NCBI RefSeq assembly: GCF_000499845.2
Contig: NC_023749.2
Span: 31,924,041-31,988,040 of the forward strand
Source: Phaseolus vulgaris
Lineage: Eukaryota > Streptophyta > Magnoliopsida > Fabales > Fabaceae
Reading direction: 5' to 3'
DNA length: 64,000 nucleotides
Part shown: piece after piece, positions 20,854-31,600 of the stretch
Numbering within the stretch: position 1 is the stretch's first letter
Layout of the letters: every line of letters starts with the position of its first letter
The notes under the pieces: generated by a model
The model's input: the letters and a program-made list of their open reading frames with translations, nothing else
What the model was told of the DNA's origin: nothing
Database searches by the model: none
Program-made: the position numbers and the translations under genes

Positions 20854-22317
20854 TTGCTAGCCAAGCTCGCCAGTTCGGGCAAAGGGGGTAGGCAGAGGAC
20901 TGTCATTCAAGAAACTTTGAAAGCACCTCGAGCATTCGTGGCAGACCACCAAGTTTTCCACGTTTGTAGATCAATGGGAAGACCGGCGAGAAGTCATAGA
21001 TCCCTAACGCAGGAAACTCTGAGGGCGCCGAGGGTCAGAGCGCGCCCAGCGGAAGGGGCAAGATCGATGCAGGTTTGCGCTGTCCACGAGCCCGACACGT
21101 GGATAACGCCTTACCAACGTTATTTAGCGGATGGTGTGCTTCCAGTTGACTCAACTGAGGCCAGAAAAATAAATAAGAGCTCCAGCAAGTTTACCCTTAT
21201 TGACGGCGAGCTGTACAGGTTTGGATTCACACACCCTCTTCTTGTATGTATACATGGAGAGAAGTGCACGAGGATTATGGCTGAGCTCCATGAGGGAATT
21301 TGCGGAAGCCACATTGGAGGTCGATTACTGGCGACAAGGACTATCCGTGCAGGCTATTACTGGCCCACGATGAGAGAAGATTGCAAGAGATACGCCCAGC
21401 GTTGCAAGCAATGCCAGTAGCACGCCGATTGGCACAAGGCACCCCCAGAAGGGCTGAAGTCGATTTACAGCCCCTGGCCGTTTCATACTTGGGGAATTGA
21501 CATTCTGGGACCCTTCCCATTGGCGATCAGGCAGATGAAGTATTTGGTAGTGGCGATTGAATACTTCACCAAGTGGATCGAAGCAGAGCCAGTGGCCCAG
21601 ATCACCGCACACAAGATCGAGAGCTTTGTATGGAAGAACATAGTGTGCCGGTTTGGTGTGCCTAAACGCCTGGTGTCAGACAATGGGACTCAGTTTGCAA
21701 GTCACCTCTTGAAAAATTTGTGCGAAGAGGTGGGGATACAACAGGTGTTTGCATCCGTCGAGCACCCACAGACGAATGGCCAAGTGGAGTCTACCAATCG
21801 GGTGTTGCTGAGAGGTTTAAAGAGAAGATTAGAGAAAGCTAAGGGATCGTGGGCTGAAGAGGTACCCCGCATAGTTTGGGCATACCATACCACTGAGCAG
21901 TCAGGAACCCACGAGACCCCCTTTAGTCTGGTTTATGGATGTGATGCGATGATCCCAGTAGAAATCCAGGAAAGCTCGCCGAGATTCCAGAACTTCGTGG
22001 CGGAAGACTCGAACGAAGAAAGAAGAATGAATCTGGATGAGGTCAGGGAGGAGGCAAGAGTGAAAGCCGAAGCAGTAAAGAGAAGAGTTGAGCGAAGGTA
22101 CAACTCTAAGGTAATGTCAAGGTAGTTTAGAAGCGGCGATCTGGTGATGAGGAAGGCCCATCAGTATGAGATGCAGAACAAGTTATCACCCAAGTGGACG
22201 GGACCGTTCAGAATAACCGAGGCGCTCGGGAATGGCGCCTACCGCTTGGAGACGTTAGAAGGAGGGGCGATTCCTCGCACTTGGAATGCCACACATCTCA
22301 AGCTGTATTACAGTTAA
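20854..22317 (+). pseudogene. Gypsy integrase, element C
   Basis: Continues in a new phase after the frameshift. An HHCC-type finger lies near 21270-21420 (LHEGICGSHIGG ... CKRYAQRCKQCQ), followed by TAG at 21418-21420. The catalytic core keeps all three acidic residues: Asp in GIDILGPFP (21499-21501), Asp in SDNGTQF (21679-21681) and Glu in GQVESTNR (21787-21789). A TAG at 22123-22125 precedes the C-terminal part (GDLVMRKAHQYEMQNKLSPK), which ends with TAA at 22315-22317. No chromodomain is seen. Confidence 0.92.
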
Positions 22318-24183
22318 AGCCTTGTAAGTAAAGACGAATGTGAAGAGATTTGAATAGTCTCTGTTAAAACAATTTCAAGGGGGCACTCTTTTTTCCCTAA
22401 GGAGGGTTTTTAATGAGGCCACCCAATAAAGAAGAGTTTTTCAAAGTTTAAAGCTTCTAAGTTTGCATGCTTATGGCTTTGAGAGTTTTTATTACTCGTA
22501 TGTGATCTAGGGCAACAGTAAAGTCATATTGCATGCTTCAAATAATAAAAGTTTTAAAGTCCCCATCGTTCTTCGGCGATCGGTGGCAATAGTTGAAGTT
22601 TTAAAGTCCCCATCGTTTTTCGGCGATCGGTGGCAATAGTTGAAGTCTTAAAGTCCCCATCGTTTTTCGGCGATCAGTGGCAATAGTTGAAGTTTTAAAG
22701 TCCCCATCGTTTGTCGGCGATCGGTGGTAATAGTTAAAGTTTTAAAGTCCCTGTCGTTTTACGGCGATCGGTGGCAGTAGTTAAAAGTACTAGAGACCTC
22801 GTCGTCTTTTGGCGATCGGAGGTACCAATAGTGCAAAAGGCCCTCAGCGCTCTCGTGCGTTTTGAGGCAAGAGAAGAAGTCCTCCTCGCCCATGAGCGAG
22901 TGCAGGCGAGAAAGAGAAGTCCTACTCGCTAGAGAGAGCGTGGGCGAGAACAGATTAAGAAGTCCTACTCGCCTAGAGCGAGTATAGGCGAGAGTTCAGA
23001 ACAAGATAACAGTTAAAATTCGGGCGCCTAGTCCTTGAGCAGGGGTTAAGGGATTCCTTCGGGACGCCCCCTCCTCAAGTATGAATAGCTAGCCCCGGTA
23101 CCAGATAACAGTTAAAATCCGGCCACCTAGTCCTTGAGCAGGGGTTAAGGGATTCCTTCGGGACGCCCCCTCCTCAAGTATGAATAGCTAGCCCCGGTAC
23201 GAGATGAGATTAAAAGTCCTCAGTGCATCCAGGGGAAGAGGAGATGTAACCCCTGGGCAAGTTGAGGCACCAGAGAAAGTCCTCCTCGTCTTGAGCGAGT
23301 TCAGGCAAGAACAGAATGCAAGACCTCCTCGAAAGTCCTCAGCGCATCCAGGTAGCCCCTGGGCAAGTTGAGGCACCAGAGAAAGACCTCCTCGCCTCGA
23401 GCGAGAGTAGGCGAGAAAATATTAAAAAGACCTACTCGCCGTGAGCGAGAATAGGCGAGAAGAGATTAAAAGTCCTCCTCGCCTAGAGCGGGTGCAGGCC
23501 AGAACAGATACAAGACCTCTTTGCGAGGGCGAATTGAGGCGAGATTGCAAGTTTCTCAGTGCATGCAGGGGGAGAAGAGAAGGATCTGAAAGGCAGCTCT
23601 ACCCCCAGATGAGGGAACAATGGTCAAGGTCAAGTTGTTTCAGATTAAAGGCTCAGGGAAGGCAGAGGGGGATCCGTTGAAGGCAGCTCTCCTCCCAGAA
23701 TGAGCAGAATTGATAGCTCAGGGAACGAGGCCGCTCCCCAGAGGACGCCTTAGCACATAAAAAAGGAAAGAAGCCCACGGCTTTGTGATTGAAGCTCAAA
23801 AGAAGAAGTATGCGGCGAGAACTAAGTTAGCAGATTTAGAGGCGATGACATAGAAGTGCGCATGTCACTTGGCAGATCAGGCGAGCTAGATTTCAGATAC
23901 TAAGACTGGCCCACGCCTACTGCCTAGTAAGTGATTTTGCGTTAAATGTTATTGTTATAAACTAATAGTTTGTCTAGTTACGTTGATTCTCACAGAGCTA
24001 AGCACCAGTTGGCGCTAAGTCGATTTCTTTAAAGCAAGAGTTAGTCAGTTATATCAGATGATTACACAGCAGATAAAAGCAAAACCATGTGCACATTTAT
24101 ATGTGTCGAAGAAGAAAATGAAACGGTGAACTTCTTAGTCTTTTTGCTGAAAACAAGTTACCAGCTCAAGACTGGGGGGCTTG
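22318..24183 (+). repeat. Repeat-rich 3' untranslated region of element C
   Basis: No ORF of note. Between 22550 and 22840 a 47-bp unit recurs five to six times (GTCCCCATCGTTTTTCGGCG then ATCGGTGGCAATAGTTGAAG). From about 22860 to 23560 irregular 40-50 bp units rich in CTCGCC...GAGCGAG recur. Bases about 23004-23201 hold two copies of a 99-bp unit (CCTAGTCCTTGAGCAGGGG). The tract GACTGGGGGGCTTG before 24184 is the PPT. Such tandem repeats are known in the 3' region of Tat elements. Confidence 0.85.
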
Positions 24184-25286
24184 TGTACCGACCAGGTCAT
24201 CAGGCGTGATGACGTGTCTTGCACGTGCTCGAGTGGGGCGTGCTCAATGGAACGCATAGGCTAGAAAAGATGAATGGCTCGGAAGTAGCCATAGTCGCCG
24301 ATCGATGGGTTGGTGTTCTCCGATGTCTAGTGTGCGTAACCGGCGGTCACCAGAATTGCGTCGCAGTCGCCACATGAGAATGCTAGGAGATCGGGTGGTT
24401 TACACACCGCCACAGGGAGCACGTCGCCGGGTCTCCCAGCGAACTTAGTTAAGGCTGTCGAAGGCTCAGAAGGGTAATTCCAAGCGTGTAAGTTCAGTAA
24501 GACGATAGTGGCACCAACTTGGGGCATGAAAGTCGAGTGGGTTGGGGAAACACCTTGCTCATCAGCGACAGGTTTCCCAGAGCGGACGTTTGTTGGTGGC
24601 AAGGTTTCCCCAGCTAGAACATGCATGGCGTAGCAGTAAGGAGGGTGCCATTCGCGATGAGCGATATCACAGAGATGATGCACTTTGTTGCATCTGATAC
24701 TCGCCTTGACGGGTGGTGTTTCACAGCGCATTACGTGCTGGGTTGCTCTTTGAGTTGAGGACTTAGCTGTGCGGCTGGTTACTACACAAGAATGACGTTC
24801 AAGTTACTCCAACCTAGATGATGACACGTTTAGGGTTGGGAGAGAAATGACGCTCAAGTTGCCTTAGCTCAGATGACGACGCGTGTAGGGCTGGGCGCTA
24901 CCTGCTGTCCCAGCCTAGATGGCAACACGTGCAGGGCAGGACGCGAGCCACGCGTCCAAAAGCATAACGACCTGGAGAGAGAAGAAACCCAGCTATAAAG
25001 GTAACTTTAACAGAATCTGCAGAGGTACGTTTTTCATTACGGCTGATACTGCTAAGGTTGTGTGCCTACAGTATGGTTCTACAGAGCATATTCTCTCTTA
25101 GCTTTTGGGTGTTCTTGCCACTGACTTGAGCGTCGGAGCGCCACCGGCCGCAGAGGCGCCACTGTGTGTTTTTCAGGTTCTCAGAGAGGCTATCTGTGGA
25201 GTGGACTTGGAGGGCACGTGGTGTCAAGCTGGTGATGAAGATCGTGACGAGGCAACGCTCTTGCGCTGAGTCAACCGGCAGGATCA
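24184..25286 (+). repeat. 3' LTR of element C
   Basis: TGTACCGACC to CGGCAGGATCA, 1103 bp, very similar to the 5' LTR apart from the 44-bp duplication and a handful of changes. The shared phrase CTGACTTGAGCGTCGGAG is at 25121-25138. Confidence 0.93.
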
Positions 25287-25291
25287 GTTGT

Positions 25292-26231
25292 TTATACCAG
25301 TTCACAAATACAAACTGAAATTAAAAAGTTTAAGGGATAGAGAGATTGAACACGGAGGTTTATGCTGGTTCACTCTTAACCAAGAGCTACATCCAGTCTT
25401 CCTAGAAACCACTGGGGAATCCACTAAGCAATCAAGCCTAGATTACTTACAACACCACCAAAGAAGTGACCTTGATCCCCTCAAGACACACACTTCCTTT
25501 GGCTCAGCACATCACCACTGAGAATGTTGATCTTGACAACCTTAAGAACACACAACACTTCTCAGCTTCACACACAGTTTCTTCAAAGTACAAAGGATTA
25601 CACTTGTTACAGAAAAATATCTGAAATCAATACAAGATGAAAATCCTATATCACATTCTCTTTGATCCAAGCAATCTCAAAGCAATCTCTAACTCTTTCA
25701 AAAGCAAAATCAGTGAAAAACTCAAATCTGTTTTTCTTTGATTAAATCTTAGTTGTTGTTTGTTACATAATTTTAACAAACTATTTATTGCATTCAAAGC
25801 TTGGTCAAAGCATTTAAAACTGGAGCGTATTCAGTTATAAAATCATTTAATGCTCAGTCAAAGCACAAAACAGTTTTCTGTTATGGTCCCAAAACAAACA
25901 ATCGGTTGAATGCTCGATTCAATCGGTTGTTTTGGTTTGACAGCAAGTCAACCATCAAAAACAATTTTCAACCTCTCTAAAAACACCTAAGTATAAAACA
26001 ATCGGTTGTTTCGACAAAACAATAGGTTGTTTTTCACTTAGTTTGAAAAACACTTTTCATTTAAAAGGCTTGAGAATGCTTATGCTTTGGATTCAATCAA
26101 GAGTGGATTTACACATAAAATCTACCCCAGATCCTATCTAAAGACAGCTTAGCAACAACAAGCACATCCAGCCTTTCATCAACCTTCAAAGGGTTTGGAT
26201 TCTTCAAAGCTTGAACACACTTGATTCAACA
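25292..26231 (-). repeat. 5' LTR of element B, upstream (U3) piece
   Basis: Continues the LTR split at 15612; with that 190-bp piece it makes about 1130 bp. On the minus strand it starts TGTTGAATCAAGTG at 26231. Motif pairs lie at about 25898-25935 and 26000-26035. The flanking AGCAG at 26232-26236 is the right target duplication of element B. Confidence 0.9.
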
Positions 26232-29153
26232 AGCAGTACATAGAGTTAGGACAAGGAATTGACTTGCAAACAAATCTTCTTGAGATCTTGATCTTTCTGA
26301 CCCTTCAAGTAGAGTCAAAAATCTGCAAAACAGAACTTGTAAAATCACAATATTTGATCCCTTAAAGAACTTGGGACCCTTTGTGTTAGACTTGTCTTTG
26401 GAACCATCAAAACATCTTGGAATCCACTCAAAGATCCCTTTAGGAACAAGAGACTTTCGAAACTTGCAGAACCTAACTGAATGACCTTTCTTCATGCAAT
26501 AGAAGCATGTAACAACCGGTTGAATTGACCTTTTAACCGATTGTTTTTCTGGTACAAATGAAAAAGGTTTTGAAATCCCATTCCTTTGCTTTGTGGATTA
26601 AAACCTAAACCAGCTTTTCCAAAAACACAATTTTGAGATGCAAGAGCATCTTCAAAGTTGGATTTTCCAGTTTTAAGTTTATCCATGGTTTTCAAAAGAT
26701 AATGAATCTTTCTTTCAAGATTTTCATAATTTTCACAAAATTTTGAGTCACAACTACAAGTTGAGTTCTTGTAAATCAAATCAAGGTTTTCAAAAATCTT
26801 CCTTTGTTTTTCTCAACTCTTCTTCCAGTGAATTGACTCTATTTTCCAGCCAGTTATTAAGACCTTTCAACCGATTGTGAGAAAAAGCCAATCAGTTAGC
26901 CTCTTCATGAGTTTCATTAAAAGCTTCAAGCAATTGATAATAGTTGTTACCTTTGATTGAAGAGGATGAACTCATGCTACTGGATACAGATGCTCTAAGG
27001 CACAGGTTTTCTTCTTCATCATTAGAAGACCTAGAGGAAGATACCTCATTGTCATCCCATGCAACATATGCCTTCTTGGCTTTTTCCCTTCTCTCATTTT
27101 TGAAATCTACTCTATCCTTGCTTTCATTGTTGGGGCATTCTGCCTTGATATGACCATGTTCACCACAGCCATAGCAAGTGTATTTGTTAAGATTAAACTC
27201 ACTAGGTTTTTTAGAGTTATACCTTTTTGAAGCTTGGCTTTTCTTCTTCAATAACTTGCTGAACTTTCTTGACAGCAGACTCGTGGTGTCTTCATCACTC
27301 TCATTTGAGTCTTGTTGCTGTTTGTGATTGCAAGCTTTTAGTGCAATGCCTTTGTTGTGTTTGTCCTCACTTTCTTGGACACCCAGCCTATTCATCTCAA
27401 GCTCATGCTCCCTAAGCTTACCAAACAAGGAAGCAGCTATCATTGATGTCAAATCTTTTGATTCTGAAATGGCAGTGACCTTTGGTTGCCATGTTCTATC
27501 AAGACACTTCAAGATCTTGATGTTCAACTCCTCCTTATCAAAAGACTTACCAAGACTCATAAAATGATTTCCTATGTGACAGAACCTTTTCCGCACATCA
27601 CAAATGGTCTTTCCTTTCTGCATTCTAAAGAGCTCATACTCTTGAATAAGAGCATGCTTTCTGGCCCTCTTGACATCATTTGTCCCTTCATGTGTGACTT
27701 CAAGAATGTCCCACATTTCCTTTGTTGAGCTACATTGTGAAACCCTGAAAAATTCATTACAACTCAAGGCAGAGGTTATTATATTCTTAGCAATCCAGTC
27801 AAACTTTACTTTCTTATTTTCGACCTTGTTAGAATATATGACCTTAAACGAGAGGGGGGTGAATTGTTTAAGAGGGGTTTTTGGAAACTTTTTTAGGTTT
27901 AACAAAATTCTTTGTGTGAATCCAAAACAGGAATCAAGTTAGCCAAGAATTTAAGCAATAAAACAGCAAAGCAACAGAAAAACAATTGGTTGTTTCTTCG
28001 AAACAATCGGTTGTTTCTTCGAAACATTCGGTTATTTATATCAGCAAAGCTTAAAACAAAATTTAAATGAGTTGAGAGAAAGAGAGAAATACACCAACAG
28101 TTTATACTGGTTCACTCTTAAGCCAAGAGCTACAACCAGTCCCCAGAATACCACTGGGTAATCCACTAAGCAAACAAACCAGATTACAAAACACAAACCA
28201 CCAAAGTAGTGACCTTGAACCCTTCAAGAAACACACTACCTTTGGCAAAACACACCAAGAGTATTGATCTTGACCACCTCAATAACACACAACACTCCTT
28301 GGCAACACAACACCAGAAATACAGTAGGTTTAGAAAGGATTACACCTATTCACAGTACAATCTGAATTCAATACAATTGCAATCCTATTGCACTCTCTTT
28401 TAAAACCAAAAACTTGATGTGAATGTTCAAATCTTAGAATCAAACTTCTCAAAACTGAAAAACTCAAAATTGTTTCTCTTGCTTGTTTGAAAACATAAAC
28501 AAACCATTTATATTTTCCAAAGATTGGTCAAAGCAATTAATGAAGGAGCGTATTCAGTTGAAAAACATTTAAAGCAGATTCACCATTCAAAATTGAATTC
28601 TGTTAGGATTCTCAAAGAATCAATCGATTGAAACCACGAAACAACCGATTGTTTGGCTTGACAGTTAAGTCAACCAAACTAAAACAATTTTCAACCTTTT
28701 CAAAACTCCTAAGAGTAAAACAACCGGTTGATTCGACAAAACAACAGGTTGTTTTTCACTTAGTTGGAAAAACACTTGATTTCCAAAAGGTTTTAAATCC
28801 CATCAGTTTTAGATTCAACAAAGGAGTGGATCACATTTATTCTACCCAGATCCCACCCAGAAACAACAACAATACCAGCCTTTCATCAAACACTCGGATT
28901 TGGATTCTTCAAAGCATTTGATCACTCTTGATCAACAAGCCTCAATCCATTCAGATGAAGGTTTATCAATTAAAACCTCATCTCTTTTGACTTGAGGTAT
29001 AAAAGGACCATTTTCAATTGTTTCCCAAATACCCTTATCAGTTGAATGCATAAAGATTTTCATTCTTACCTTCCAAAACTGGTAATTGAAATCACAAAAC
29101 AGTGGTGATCTGTTTATGAAAGCACCTTCCCCAAAAGGAAACTTGTCAACCAT
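26232..29153 (-). pseudogene. Copia gag (broken and interrupted), element D
   Basis: The minus strand starts at Met 29153 (MVDKFPFGEGAF, then NYQFWKVRMKIF). It is interrupted after SSEWIEA by an LTR (28937-27827) and resumes at KVKFDWIAKNIITSAL. The capsid region is followed by knuckle 1 (CYGCGEHGHIKAEC, about 27140-27185), a Ser/Glu-rich stretch, a coiled coil and knuckle 2 (CFYCMKKGHSVRFC, about 26470-26510). Frame breaks lie near 26890, 26790 and 26495. The gag stop seen in other copies is changed here. An acceptor-like TTCTGTTTTGCAG ends at 26323. Confidence 0.85.
27827..28937 (-). mobile_element. Solo LTR of the Copia family in gag of element D
   Basis: 1111 bp, minus strand from TGTTGATCAAGAG (28937) to TATTCTAACA (27827). 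It splits one gag codon region cleanly. The flanks are GACCT (27822-27826) and AGCCT (28938-28942), so the duplication is imperfect. It contains three consecutive CAATTGGTTG/CAATCGGTTG-type motifs at about 27978-28035 where most LTRs have two. Confidence 0.88.
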
Positions 29154-29220
29154 GTAAAATAGATTTTTCAAAAAAAATAACACTTGAATATTTTTCAAGA
29201 ACCTAGTTATTGATGCCAAT

Positions 29221-30305
29221 TGAATTGATGGCTTAAACAAGAAGGGGAGTGAATTGTTTATCAAAGATTTTGCAAATATTGAATAAGAATGAACCATTAT
29301 CAAACAATCACAGATAAGCAATTAAGGAAAGCAATCAAACAATGATACAAAAACTGTTTACAGAATTTTAACTGGTTGAAAATATGTTTTAATCAGTTGT
29401 TTATATCAGCAACAAAAGCAAAATTAAAACAAACAATTATAAGGAGTTAGAGAGTGGGATATTTACATAGCCAATTTTATACTGGTTCACTCAACCTTGA
29501 GCTACATCTAGTTCCCAGAAAAACCACTGGGTTCCACTAGTAAACACTTACAGATTACAACAACACATTCACAAAGAGGTGACCTTGAAAACCACAAGAC
29601 TCACTCACCCTCTTCGCAACCCCACACCTCAAGTCAGAACACCGTCTAACTTTGCAGGATTTCACACACACTTACAAGTTTATGTAAGTACAATTACAAG
29701 AATCATGAAAGAAATAGAAAACACCTGAGATTACAGAAACAAGGAATACTGTGATCAGATCTTGTACAGTGCAAAGCTAAACAACAATCTTGCAAACTTT
29801 GAAAAACTTCTTTCAAAACTAATCTCAATCTCATTTTTTATTTCAATTTGTGTAAAAACTTGTGTCTTTTGTTTTGAAAGAAAGGCTATATTTATAGCAC
29901 TCAAAAACTAGTCATTCAACGCAGCATTTATGAGCCAAAGCAGTTTTGATCACACCCAAAACAGATTAACAGGTTTTCAAAAAACTGTTAGGAAATGTTA
30001 CAATAAACCAGTTGAAAAGTTGTTTTAACCAGTTGAATTGGTTAAATTGGTTAGGCAGTTAGATAACCAAGTCAATAACAATTTTAAAACCTTTAAACAA
30101 GCCAAGTGACAAACAACTGATTATTTCGATAATTCAACCGATTGTTTTTCTCTTTGCTTAAAAAAACACTTTTCTTTTTAAAATAGATTGGGCAAGCTTT
30201 GTGCAAGGGTCAAGAACCGATCTTTACATTGATTCTAAACACTCTAATCTATACCCGAATCAAAAGCAGCACAACTTCAAGCTTCATCATGGATTTGAAA
30301 CATCA
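29221..30305 (-). repeat. 5' LTR of element D (diverged)
   Basis: Minus strand from TGATGTTTCAAATCC (30305) to CATCAATTCA (29221), 1085 bp, then TTGGCATCAATAAC as the primer region. It is clearly related to the family LTRs but more diverged, and its motif pairs are degraded (for example near 30113-30150). The right boundary is set by loss of similarity and by the start of Gypsy gag coding at 30306. Confidence 0.75.
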
Positions 30306-31235
30306 AAGCTCCCATGCTTTACATTTAGAAGTTTGTGGGGTGGATTCTTTAGAGGAATTAGAAGGATTATCCTGTTTTGAAAATTTATTTTTACCCTTCC
30401 AAGATGAGTTATAGAAGCCATCATTATGAGTATGTTTGAAAGATCTTTTCTTTAAAAATTGTGGTTCAACCTTGATGGCTAGGTGAAGCAATTTTTCTAA
30501 AGATGTATACTCATAAAGTTCTACAACATTTTGAATTTCTCTTCTTAATCCACTCAGAAATCTAGCAATCTTTGACTCTTCATTTTCACGAATATTAATC
30601 TTTGTCAAAGTTACTTTTAAATCTTTGAAGTATTTATCTACACTCCTAGGTCCTTGAGGAAGCTGTTGGAGCTTCAACAAGAGTTCCTTCCTATAATGAG
30701 GAGGAACAAACTATGCACATGCATAACTTTAAATCACTCCAAAAGACTACGTGTGGCCTCTTGTTTAGCCCAATGCCCATTATAGTTTGATGACACCATT
30801 GCATCGCATAGTCTAAAAACTCCAGGGAAGCTAACTTAACTTTTTGGTCCTCTTCGACCTCACACACATTAAAGATTTGTTCTACTTTATCTTCCCATCC
30901 TAAATATACATTTGGGTCACTATCCCCACTAAAACTAGGTAATTTTACAAAAGGAAAAGAATTCTTTGGTGGTTGGTGTTGATGGCGCTTTACTTCAAGA
31001 TTGTGCACTCTCCAATCTTGTTCTTCTTCTTGAGTTGCACGGTGCCTATAATTTCTAGTAGCTCTTCTAGGCTTCTGTTTCCTTTCTCTCTCGAGTCTCC
31101 TCTAGCCTTTGCATTCTTTCCACTAGTTTTTGTATTTCCTCTTCTTTATGGGCCAAGCTTCTCTTGGCATACTCAAGCTCTCCCAAAACACATGCCTTTT
31201 GAGGAGATTATGGTTTACAAGATTCCCCTGAAGAT
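30306..31235 (-). pseudogene. Gypsy gag fragment, element F
   Basis: Minus-strand Ty3/Gypsy Gag. A charged N-terminal helix region (LAHKEEEIQKLVERMQRLEE, about 31060-31180) has a frame break near 31060. The capsid core follows: FVKLPSFSGDSDPNVYLGW, KVKLASLEFLDYAMQW, then LPQGPRSVDKYFKDLKV and ARFLSGLRREIQNVV. A stop or frameshift lies near 30690. It ends at 30306, before any zinc knuckle, because element D inserted there. The pol part of this element is not in the window. Confidence 0.85.
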
Positions 31236-31600
31236 AAATGATACATGATATTGCACAAAAGAAAGCAAACAATTAGTAAAAATAATCATTAATGCACTCA
31301 CTCACGTGTATCACTCGACTTTTTAATAAGGATGGAAAAAAGGTTAACTTCACTCAAGAAAGGTTTTTACAATTTTTCCAAAAAGTCTACACTTGGTAGC
31401 AACACTTCAAGTGAAAGAGGTCAAAGCTCTTAACACTTGCTCACCAAAGAACCCTACAACAAAATTGAAGAAAGATTTTAAGACAAGCAATAAAAGTTGA
31501 AAGAAAGAAATCTAAACCAAAATGGAAGTAATATAATGACAAAACTTAGAGAAGGCAAACAAGAAAAGCACTCAAAAACACTTACTTAAACTTTTAACTA
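31236..31600 (-). other. Leader of Gypsy element F, gag-proximal part
   Basis: AT-rich and non-coding. On the minus strand it runs into gag through TTTATCTTCAGGGG near 31226, which could be a splice acceptor but may be chance. It matches no other segment of the window closely. Its continuation lies beyond the LTR insertion at about 31590-33521. Confidence 0.4.

Larger units (their letters stand above)
15613..25286 (+). mobile_element. Tat-type Ty3/Gypsy retrotransposon, nearly full length (element C)
   Basis: 9674 bp with a perfect 5-bp duplication GTTGT (15608-15612 and 25287-25291). Two similar LTRs, primer site TGGCGCCCACCGTGGGG, gag, protease, RT, a first RNase H, a second archaeal-like RNase H, integrase, a repeat-rich 3' region and PPT are all recognisable. 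Two RNase H domains before integrase and no chromodomain point to the Tat lineage. Coding is broken by five stop codons, nearly all C-to-T or G-to-A type, and one frameshift, so it is inactive but young. It sits inside the 5' LTR of element B. Confidence 0.94.
10172..26231 (-). mobile_element. Pol-less Copia relative with ORF2, element B
   Basis: Complete element on the minus strand with a perfect 5-bp duplication AGCAG at 10167-10171 and 26232-26236. Order on the minus strand: 5' LTR (26231-25292 plus 15612-15423, split by Gypsy element C), primer-binding region (TTGGCATCAAGAGC, about 15408-15421), gag (about 15360-13629), spacer, ORF2 (12824-11679), two PPTs (about 11470-11490 and 11233-11245) and 3' LTR (11232-10172). 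It has no protease, integrase or RT, so it would need enzymes in trans. Confidence 0.92.
8240..30305 (-). mobile_element. Pol-less Copia relative, element D (heavily interrupted)
   Basis: Reconstructed from right to left on the minus strand: 5' LTR (29221-30305), primer-binding region (about 29207-29220), gag (29153 down to about 26250), gag-ORF2 spacer (10171-9605 and 8474-8351) and the first codons of ORF2 (8350-8240). Three insertions split it: LTR 27827-28937, element B with C inside it (10172-26231) and solo LTR 8475-9604. With these removed, the gag-to-ORF2 distance resembles that in element B. No pol sequence is present. The left end is lost at the Tat LTR. Confidence 0.75.

Noticed and set aside
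22550..23560. Regular repeats that could suggest a CRISPR array
   Set aside because: Units are directly adjacent without unique spacers and lie in the 3' region of a Gypsy element in plant DNA.
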